Source of the DNA: Boseongicola sp. SB0665_bin_10 | GTDB taxonomy: Bacteria > Pseudomonadota > Alphaproteobacteria > Rhodobacterales > Rhodobacteraceae | Assembly: GCA_009838075.1 (NCBI GenBank) | Contig: VXSG01000097.1 | Coordinates: 1 to 64,000, forward strand | Direction of reading: 5' to 3' | Length of the DNA: 64,000 bases | In this document: positions 19,577 to 27,335 of the stretch, in pieces | Numbering within the stretch: the first letter of the stretch is position 1 | Layout of the letters: every line of letters starts with the position of its first letter | Position numbers and translations under genes: made by a program | The notes under the pieces: generated by a model | What the model was told of the DNA's origin: nothing | The model's database searches: none | What the model saw: the letters and a program-made list of their open reading frames with translations, nothing else

Positions 19577-20585
19577 ACTGATTGTCGGGTCACTGGCCTT
19601 CGGAGTGGCCGGTTCGATGCCCGAACGCCTGCGCGCGGATGCGGCGGGCAAGTCAGTATTCATGGTTCTGTGGCGGGGCGAAACCGAAGTCGAGGAGGGC
19701 TTTCGCGCACATTTCGCCGAAGCCGACGTTCCGATCGATTTCACGATTCGGTCCCTTGACCGGGACGTGAGCAAGCTTCCGTCCATCATCGAGGAGATCC
19801 AGCGCGTCGAGCCCGATCTCGTCTACACCTGGGGCACCTCGGTCACTCTCGGCATTGCCGGCCGGGATCCCGAACTGGCGGAAGGTCCGGACGACTATCC
19901 GCCCATGATTCTCGACCGGCCGGTCCTGTTCACGATGGTGTCGCAGCCCGTACGCTCACGCATCATTGAGGAGTTCGGCCCGACGGGCCGCAACGTGACC
20001 GGCGTCAGTCACATCGTGCCCGTGGAGACGCAGGTCAGCGCGATGATGGCCTACATGCCGGTGGACCGCATCGCGGTCATCTTCACCCCCACGGAGACGA
20101 ATTCCGTGCTGGCCGTGGAACAGCTTGTCGCTCTGGGAGATCGTGAAGGCATCCGGGTCGACGAATTTCCGGTGCCGCTGGACTCCGGGGGCAATCCCAG
20201 CCGGGAGGCCTTGCCGGAGCTGATTGACAAGGCGGCGGACGGCGGGCCGCAATTCCTCTATCTGGGACCTGACAGCTTCGTCGGCGAGCACGCGAAGTAC
20301 ATCACCGGTCTTGCGAATGAGAAGCGGCTCCCCTCCTTTGCCTCGACCGAGCGGATGCTTGCCTCGTCGGACGCTCTGTACGGACTGGTGGCGCCTTACC
20401 GGAAGGTCGGGCGCTTCACGGCCCAGAAGGCGGAGCAAATACTTTGCGGCGAGAAAGCCGTGTCGGACATTCCCGTCGAGGTGATGCCGGAATTCTCGTA
20501 CCAGATCCGGGTGGACGTCGCGCAGTCTCTCAACATCCTGCCCAATCTTTCGCTTCTCGACTACGCGGAAATCATTGGCCAATGA
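19545..20585 (+). CDS. ABC transporter substrate-binding protein (TrpX-like / PF04392-type)
   Basis: Twin-arginine-like signal SRRELIVGSLAFGVAG; VEPDLVYTWGTSVTLG, PVLFTMVSQPV, GRNVTGVSH motifs. Confidence 0.82.
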   Translation: MRFVPCFSRRELIVGSLAFGVAGSMPERLRADAAGKSVFMVLWRGETEVEEGFRAHFAEADVPIDFTIRSLDRDVSKLPSIIEEIQRVEPDLVYTWGTSVTLGIAGRDPELAEGPDDYPPMILDRPVLFTMVSQPVRSRIIEEFGPTGRNVTGVSHIVPVETQVSAMMAYMPVDRIAVIFTPTETNSVLAVEQLVALGDREGIRVDEFPVPLDSGGNPSREALPELIDKAADGGPQFLYLGPDSFVGEHAKYITGLANEKRLPSFASTERMLASSDALYGLVAPYRKVGRFTAQKAEQILCGEKAVSDIPVEVMPEFSYQIRVDVAQSLNILPNLSLLDYAEIIGQ

Positions 20586-21328
20586 CCGCGACCCCTCTCC
20601 CAGCGGGCCCAGGCAAGAACGTGGGGAGGGGCAGGCTGAGCGATGTCGCCGGGCGCCGCCTGGACCGGACGGCTCGTGACATCCCTGCCGGCACCGGCCT
20701 GCGGCTTGCCACGATGGAGGACGTTCCGGCGCTGGTGGACATCGTCGACTGGGCGACAAGCCAGACGAAACGGGAGGGCCTGTTCCTGCGCATGTCCGAG
20801 GAATTTCTGGCCAAGTTCGTCAGGGACGGATTCGTGGTTCTTCCGGTGTCGGACAGCAAGATACTCGGATACAGCAACGCGATGCAGGCAAACAGCGACC
20901 ATCCGCCCTTCCTTGACGGGTCGTACAGCCGGGCGCCGGGTCTCCTCTTTGGCACCGTGCTCGGCCCCGAGGCGCGTGCCCAGGGCTGGCACGGCAGGTT
21001 GATCCGGATCCGAATGGACATCTTCCGCGAGGCTGGCATTGATTCCGTGCAATGCACGGTGTCGCCCTACAATCGGGTTTCCCTCGGCAACCTTCTGGCT
21101 GCCGGTTTCCGCGCCTACGGATTGAAGGACTTGCTTGACGGACATCCTCGATTTCTGCTTCGGCATGACTTTGAACAAGAGGCGATGCCGGGCCCGTATT
21201 GCAAGCTGGCACTGCCGGAGTCAGGAAGCGTGGCAGACCACGGGGCGTTGCTGGCGGACGGCTATGTCGGCGTGAGCCTGGAACGGGGCGAGACCAACGC
21301 CCTGTGCTACGTGGCGGGATCCGGGTAG
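20582..21328 (+). CDS. GNAT-like N-acetyltransferase
   Basis: GLRLATMEDVPALVDIVDWA..., GTVLGPEARAQGWHGRLIRIRMDIFREAGIDSVQCTVSPYNRVSLGNLLAAGFR; ATGA overlap with the upstream gene. Confidence 0.7.
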   Translation: MTATPLPAGPGKNVGRGRLSDVAGRRLDRTARDIPAGTGLRLATMEDVPALVDIVDWATSQTKREGLFLRMSEEFLAKFVRDGFVVLPVSDSKILGYSNAMQANSDHPPFLDGSYSRAPGLLFGTVLGPEARAQGWHGRLIRIRMDIFREAGIDSVQCTVSPYNRVSLGNLLAAGFRAYGLKDLLDGHPRFLLRHDFEQEAMPGPYCKLALPESGSVADHGALLADGYVGVSLERGETNALCYVAGSG

Positions 21329-21355
21329 GGTCGCGGGGGTCGATGGTTCGGAGAG

Positions 21356-23278
21356 ATGACGGCAAGCTCCACAAAGCACGGAACCCGGAAGGGGCGAAGC
21401 CTGCGGCGCGGGATCACCATGATTGCTGCCGCCGCCCTGGTGGCAGTATCGGGAATCATCATCGCCTACGCGGAATTCCGCAATGACCTGGTGAGCCGGA
21501 GATACGAGTCGTCTTGGATCGAAGTGCAGTCGGATTTGCTCGACACGATGCTGGAACTCTATCGCGGGCGCCTGGGAGACGTCTCAAGGACGGTTGTCCT
21601 GGATGCCGAGATTGACGCAGCGCTGAGAAACGGCAGCTCGGATGATCTCAACAGGATGCTCGAGCAAGTCAGGAACACGGTGCGTGCACGGCCTGAGTTC
21701 GCCGTGCTTTCCGCCTCGGGGCAGATTCTGGCCACCACGGGCGACGAGGCCGGACTGGTTGAATCGGGCGCGGTCGAGGAAAGGGCCACAGATGCCATCC
21801 GAAACCGCATCATCGTCGCTCCAAGCGGCTCGCCGTTCCTGGTGCATTATTCGCCGGTACGGCGCGGCGACGTCGTCGTGGCGCAGGTCGTGGCGTATCT
21901 TGAAATCAGTGACGGGATCTCGTTCTTTTTTCCGGACCTGATCGGGCTGGCGCTTTCACAACCAAAGGGCGGGCTGCTCGGGCTTGCGGGAGATGTGCCG
22001 GAACTCGAATCCGCCCTTCCGGAACCCGATGGACAGGCACGGCATCAGATCATGTCCAGCTCGGATGGCAGGCGTTTCGACGTGGCGACCCTGCCGCTCA
22101 GGGACGAGGACGGAAACTTCTCCGGCGAACTCGTTCTCCTGAGGGACATCTCTGACGCGCTGGAGCGCGAGGAAGTTCTTGCCACGCTGGCGTTCTCGTC
22201 GGTGCTGGTCATAGTTCTCCTGTCGCTTGGGCTGCTTGCTCGGGCGCTTCGCCTTGGATTTCGGCCCTTGGGGGCAGTGGTGTACCTGCTCGATGCCATG
22301 GCGCGCGGCGAAACCGGCCTGCGCATGCGAAACGTCGAGCCGCCTCCGGAGCCCGAGAGTGACGTCGAAGGGGTGCCTGAACGGTTCGCGTACCACAGTG
22401 TCGCCAGGAAAGACCAAGAGCCCGACAGTTCCGGCTCGACGAGTCTCGCCCAGCGGTCGGTGGCGGAAATTGATACGCTTCTTGACACGGTGGAGCGGTT
22501 CCGTGCCAGCATAGACGCTCGTAATGCCTTGATCGCCGTGCAGGAGCAGCTCGAGAGCGCAAGGCGAATTCAGCAATCGCTGCTTCCTGAGGATTTTGAC
22601 CTGCATCCCGGTCTCGACTTCAGCGGGCGGATGCGTGCCGCCCAGGATGTCGGCGGGGACTTTTTCGACGCGTTTCCGGTGGACGACGGCCGCGTAGCGG
22701 CAGTGATCGCGGACGTGTCCGGCAAGGGCATCGCCGCGGCGCTCTTTGCCGCGCAGGCAAGTGTTGTTCTGCGGTCGCATTGCCAAACGCCAGAAAACCT
22801 GCCCGTGCAGATACAGGCGGCGAACAACGCGCTCTGCCAACGCAACCCCGAAGAGATGTTCCTTACCGCGATCGTGGCCTTCATCACGCCGCGAACTGGT
22901 GAGGTTGCCTTCGTCAATGCGGGCCACTGTCCACCTATGATCGCCGGCATTGACGGGAAGGTCAGACTTGAAATGCGGCCGCCAAATCTCGTGCTCGGGG
23001 TCCTGCCGGACGTGGACTGGTCGCTGCATCACCTGACCTTGGGTCCCGGGGAGAGCCTGCTATTTCACAGCGACGGATTCGACGAGGCACAGACAAAGGA
23101 AGGCGAGATACTGGGCCGGGACAAGTCAATGGAGATTTTTGGCAAGGTGATTGGCGAGGCTGAGAGCCAAGATTGCGCGGCCGTGTCGGAACGCATTCTT
23201 GAAGAGATCGACCAGTTTGCCGGGGACGCGCCGCAGGCCGACGACATCACGCTGATTACGATGAAACTGGTTGACTGA
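21356..23278 (+). CDS. Membrane-bound SpoIIE-family PP2C phosphatase with extracytoplasmic sensor (RsbU-like)
   Basis: Two TM segments, linker, then AAQDVGGDFFDAF, ADVSGKGIAAALFAA, VNAGHCPPMI, LFHSDGFDEA, ADDITLITMKL. Confidence 0.92.
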   Translation: MTASSTKHGTRKGRSLRRGITMIAAAALVAVSGIIIAYAEFRNDLVSRRYESSWIEVQSDLLDTMLELYRGRLGDVSRTVVLDAEIDAALRNGSSDDLNRMLEQVRNTVRARPEFAVLSASGQILATTGDEAGLVESGAVEERATDAIRNRIIVAPSGSPFLVHYSPVRRGDVVVAQVVAYLEISDGISFFFPDLIGLALSQPKGGLLGLAGDVPELESALPEPDGQARHQIMSSSDGRRFDVATLPLRDEDGNFSGELVLLRDISDALEREEVLATLAFSSVLVIVLLSLGLLARALRLGFRPLGAVVYLLDAMARGETGLRMRNVEPPPEPESDVEGVPERFAYHSVARKDQEPDSSGSTSLAQRSVAEIDTLLDTVERFRASIDARNALIAVQEQLESARRIQQSLLPEDFDLHPGLDFSGRMRAAQDVGGDFFDAFPVDDGRVAAVIADVSGKGIAAALFAAQASVVLRSHCQTPENLPVQIQAANNALCQRNPEEMFLTAIVAFITPRTGEVAFVNAGHCPPMIAGIDGKVRLEMRPPNLVLGVLPDVDWSLHHLTLGPGESLLFHSDGFDEAQTKEGEILGRDKSMEIFGKVIGEAESQDCAAVSERILEEIDQFAGDAPQADDITLITMKLVD

Positions 23279-23339
23279 CAGCGCGTACCTGAGACGCTCC
23301 ATGCCATCACGGCTGTCGCTGGGTGGGGGCCAGTGACGT

Positions 23340-23849
23340 GCCTCCGGTCGGCTGGGCCGGGTTTCGTGCATGAACCGTCCTGCAGGCAAGTGGCGTCACG
23401 CCGTAATGTGCGCGGAAGAGCTTGGAAAATGGCTCATGTTCTCAATCCCGCAATCCAGCGCAATGCCGGAATTTGACTGATCGCTGGAGCCGAGGGCCAT
23501 CGCGGCGTACTGCATCCGGATCCCGCTGCCATAGACGGATGGCGTGATTCCAAGATGACACCGGGCCATCCGGCAGACGTGCTCGAGCCCTCGCCCGGCT
23601 GCGGCCACGAACCGGCCGCGCCACGGCGGAACACTTCGGGGTGCTGCGCAACCAGGCGAGCCATGGCTGCACGGCCGCGTGGCCCGTGACCGCATAGTCC
23701 ACGACCCGAGTCATCATCGCGAGCAGGAAGTCCTCGATCCTGGCGAGGCTGCGTCGTGCGGTCTGCCGTTCCAGCGCCGTGTCCTCAAGCGAGCGCAATG
23801 CGTCCTCTTCGAGCCCCATTGGACAGATGCGCCTCAAGTTTCTAGACAA
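23340..23849 (-). pseudogene. AraC-family transcriptional regulator remnant, at least three frameshifts
   Basis: Minus-strand frames join as ...AVQPWLAWL / MARLVAQHPEVFRRGAAG / RFVAAAGRGLEHVCRMARCHLGITPSVYGSGIRMQYAAMALGSSDQSNSGIALDCGIENMSHF / SKLFRAHYGVTPLACR, reconstituting an AraC HTH. Confidence 0.82.
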
Positions 23850-23933
23850 TGGCCCTCACTTTCGGCATTGCTATGCACATCAGGATTAGGGGTCCGAGCG
23901 GCCCTCCCAGTTCAACAACGGAGAACACTGCAC

Positions 23934-24935
23934 ATGAAGTACTTCGCAACCGCTGCAGCGGCCATGACATTGGCCATTGGCGCACCGGCCGCCTTTGCCG
24001 CCTGTGACTCTGGCGAGATTGTCGTCAAGTTCAGCCACGTCACCAACACCGACAAGCACCCAAAGGGGATTGCCGCGACGCTTCTCATGATGCGCGTGAA
24101 CGATGAAATGAACGGGAAGATGTGCATGGAGGTCTTCCCGAACTCCACGCTTTACAACGACGACAAGGTGCTCGAAGCGCTTCTTCAAGGCGACGTGCAG
24201 CTTGCTGCGCCCTCGCTGTCAAAGTTCGAGAACTTCACGCGCCAGTTCAGGCTCTTCGACCTGCCCTTCATGTTCAAGAACGTCGAGGCTGTGGATGCGT
24301 TCCAGGCTTCGGCGACCGGACAGGCCATGAAGGATTCGATGCAACGTCGAGGTCTTCAGGGGCTGGAATTCTGGCACAACGGCATGAAGCAGATGTCGGC
24401 CAACGTGCCGCTTCTTTCTCCATCCGATGCCCAAGGGCTCAAGTTCCGCATTCAGGCGAGCGACGTCTTGCAGGCGCAGTTCGAGGCCATCGGCGCAAAC
24501 CCGCAAAAGATGGCCTTTTCGGAAGTGTACGGAGCCCTGCAGCAGGGTGTCGTGGACGGGCAGGAAAACACCTGGTCGAACATTTATGGCCGAAAGTTCT
24601 TCGAAGTCCAGGACGGTGTCACCGAGACCAATCACGGCATCATCGACTATCTGGTGGTCGCCTCGACGGATTGGCTTGACGGCCTGGATTCGAGCGTGCG
24701 CGAGCAATTTCTCGGCATCCTGCGGGATGTTACCGAGACCCGCAACGGCGAGGCGTTTGCCGTCAATCAGCAGGCTCGCCAGGCAATCCTGGATGCTGGC
24801 GGGACTATCCGCGAACTGACGCCGGAGCAGCGTGCGGCCTGGGTTGATGCAATGCGTCCGGTCTGGGACAAGTTCTCGAAAGATGTTCCTGCGGCACTGA
24901 TCGATGCCGCCCAAGACATCAACATGAGCATGTAG
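23934..24935 (+). CDS. dctP: TRAP transporter substrate-binding protein (DctP family)
   Basis: Signal peptide MKYFATAAAAMTLAIGAPAAFA; GDVQLAAPSLSKF, GLKFRIQASDV, QQGVVDGQENTWSNI. Confidence 0.93.
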   Translation: MKYFATAAAAMTLAIGAPAAFAACDSGEIVVKFSHVTNTDKHPKGIAATLLMMRVNDEMNGKMCMEVFPNSTLYNDDKVLEALLQGDVQLAAPSLSKFENFTRQFRLFDLPFMFKNVEAVDAFQASATGQAMKDSMQRRGLQGLEFWHNGMKQMSANVPLLSPSDAQGLKFRIQASDVLQAQFEAIGANPQKMAFSEVYGALQQGVVDGQENTWSNIYGRKFFEVQDGVTETNHGIIDYLVVASTDWLDGLDSSVREQFLGILRDVTETRNGEAFAVNQQARQAILDAGGTIRELTPEQRAAWVDAMRPVWDKFSKDVPAALIDAAQDINMSM

Positions 24936-25255
24936 AAGCTGATGCGGGCGGGCCACGTAGCTCGTCCGCAATCTTGACGCGGAGAATCCAGAAGGCACGC
25001 TTGCCAGACGGGTCCCCGCCGCGGAAGCGTCATCAAGCTGAATCCGCGGCCTTGATCCATGCCCTGCATGCACGCAATGCCCGTCCGGCGCCAATTGCGG
25101 TCCCGGATGTCGGGAACGGCGCATGGTTGCACGTCGCAGGCAACACGCGGTCCGCGTACGCCGCTTGAACCTTGTCGTGTTTGGGCACCTTGCTTTGCGG
25201 GATGCAATCGAAGTCCGGTTCGGGTAATGATCCTGACGGAACGGGGACATTGGCA

Positions 25256-25921
25256 ATGCATGCGAACTGGACGGATGCGATCGAGGAAACGCTGATTGCG
25301 GCGCTTCTCGGCCTGATGACCCTTTTGACCTTCGCGAACGTAGTTGCCCGGTACGTGTTCAATTCAAACATCCTCTGGGCGCTGGAGTTGACGGTCTTTG
25401 CCTTCGGCTGGCTTGTGCTTCTTGGCGCGTCCTACGCGGTCAAGAAGGGCATGCATCTGGGCGTCGACCTGGTCATCAATGCGGTGCAGCCGCGCGCGCG
25501 CCGCGTCCTTGGCCTGGTTTCGGTTGCTTGCTGCATTGCGTTTGCATGTCTGCTCCTGAAGGGCGGCTACGACTACTGGGCGGTTTTCGCGGACCTGCCT
25601 CCAACCGAGGGACGCTGGTTTCCCTTGGGATTCCCCGAAACGTTTCGAAGCCAGTCCTTCTACGAGGTGAACGACATTCCGCTGCCCGAATTCCTGAGAT
25701 TCATCGAGGGTTGGCTGCTGTATCCCGGCGATCCTCCCTTCGAGAAGGTGCCGAAGGCAATCCCCTACGCTGTGCTGCCGCTGTCCGCAATGCTCCTGCT
25801 CTTTCGATTCCTTCAGGCAGCATGGCGCATCTGGCACGGCAGCACCGATCGGCTGGTTGTCAGTCACGAGGTCGACGACGAGCTGGCGGAAACCCGGGCA
25901 GGTGCGAGGGAGACGGAATAG
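25256..25921 (+). CDS. dctQ: TRAP transporter small permease (DctQ)
   Basis: ANVVARYVFNSNILWALELTVFAFGWLVLLGASYAVKKGMHLGVDLV. Confidence 0.9.
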   Translation: MHANWTDAIEETLIAALLGLMTLLTFANVVARYVFNSNILWALELTVFAFGWLVLLGASYAVKKGMHLGVDLVINAVQPRARRVLGLVSVACCIAFACLLLKGGYDYWAVFADLPPTEGRWFPLGFPETFRSQSFYEVNDIPLPEFLRFIEGWLLYPGDPPFEKVPKAIPYAVLPLSAMLLLFRFLQAAWRIWHGSTDRLVVSHEVDDELAETRAGARETE

Positions 25922-27297
25922 TGGAGGTCGTCCTTCTGTTCTCGACGGTCATCGGGTTCCTGCTGCTCGGCGTCCCGATCGCGGTTGCGCTCGGGTTGTC
26001 CTCGACGCTGTTCCTGCTGATCTACTCGGAGAGTTCGCTTGCCTCCGTATCAGGTACGCTCTTCGAGGCATTCGAGGGCCACTTCACGTTGCTTGCAATA
26101 CCGTTCTTCATTCTGGCGTCGGCCTTCATGACGACGGGTGGCGTTGCGCGCCGGATCATCCGGTTCTCGGTCGCTTGCGTCGGGCACTTGCCTGGCGGCC
26201 TGGCAATCGCTGGCGTCTTCGCCTGCATGCTCTTTGCGGCGCTTTCCGGCTCGTCCCCTGCAACGGTTGTCGCAATCGGCACGATCGTGGTGGCCGGCAT
26301 GCGTCAAGTTGGATACTCGAAGGAGTTCGCGGCAGGCGTGATCTGCAATGCAGGCACGCTTGGCATCCTCATTCCGCCGTCAATTGTCATGGTCGTGTAC
26401 GCGGCGGCGGTCGAGGTCTCGGTGGGACGGATGTTTCTCGCTGGCGTCATTCCCGGAATAGTCGCGGGCCTCATGCTGATGGTCACGATCTACGTGATAG
26501 CCAGGGTCCGCAACCTGCCACGGGGCGACTGGAAGGGCTTTCGGGAGATTCTTGAGAGTGGGCGCGAAGCAGGCTGGGGCCTCTTTCTCATACTCATCAT
26601 TCTTGGCGGCATCTATGGCGGGGTATTCACGCCAACCGAAGCCGCGGCAGTGGCAGCGGTCTACGCATTCGTTGTCGCCTGTTTTGTGTATCGCGACATG
26701 GGTCCGCTCGCGACGGCATCTGAGGCAGAAAACATTCCGCTGCATCGCAAGCCCCAGGCCCTGTTCACGGCATTCGTTCACCCGGACACCAGGCACACGC
26801 TTCTGGAGGCCGGAAAACTGACGATCACGCTTCTGTTCGTCATTGCGAACGCGCTTCTCCTGAAACACGTGCTGACCGACGAGCAGATTCCCCAGGGCAT
26901 TGCCGCAGCCATGCTGGAAGTTGGCTACGGTCCAGTCGCGTTCCTGATCATCGTGAACATCATCCTGCTGATCGGCGGGCAGTTCATGGAGCCATCCGGC
27001 CTGCTCGTGATCGTTGCTCCATTGATGTTCCCGATTGCGATCGAGCTTGGGATCGATCCGATCCATCTGGGCATCATCATGGTGGTCAACATGGAAATCG
27101 GCATGATCACGCCTCCCGTGGGCCTGAATCTCTTCGTGACGTCTGGCGTTGCGGGCATGCCGATGATGGCCGTCGTGCGGGCCGCATTGCCGTTCCTGGC
27201 CGTGCTGGTCGCGTTCCTGGTTCTGGTCACTTACGTGCCTTGGCTCAGCACCTTCCTGCCAAACACGTTCATGGGCCCGGAAATCATCACGAGGTAG
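25921..27297 (+). CDS. dctM: TRAP transporter large permease (DctM)
   Basis: GTG start overlapping the dctQ stop; GGVARRIIRFSVACVGHLPGGLAIAGVFACMLFAALSGSSPATVVAIGTI, ITPPVGLNLFVTSG. Confidence 0.94.
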   Translation: MEVVLLFSTVIGFLLLGVPIAVALGLSSTLFLLIYSESSLASVSGTLFEAFEGHFTLLAIPFFILASAFMTTGGVARRIIRFSVACVGHLPGGLAIAGVFACMLFAALSGSSPATVVAIGTIVVAGMRQVGYSKEFAAGVICNAGTLGILIPPSIVMVVYAAAVEVSVGRMFLAGVIPGIVAGLMLMVTIYVIARVRNLPRGDWKGFREILESGREAGWGLFLILIILGGIYGGVFTPTEAAAVAAVYAFVVACFVYRDMGPLATASEAENIPLHRKPQALFTAFVHPDTRHTLLEAGKLTITLLFVIANALLLKHVLTDEQIPQGIAAAMLEVGYGPVAFLIIVNIILLIGGQFMEPSGLLVIVAPLMFPIAIELGIDPIHLGIIMVVNMEIGMITPPVGLNLFVTSGVAGMPMMAVVRAALPFLAVLVAFLVLVTYVPWLSTFLPNTFMGPEIITR

Positions 27298-27335
27298 CGG
27301 CCCCTTCCGGCATCCGTTCGCCCCGGGGAGAGGCG

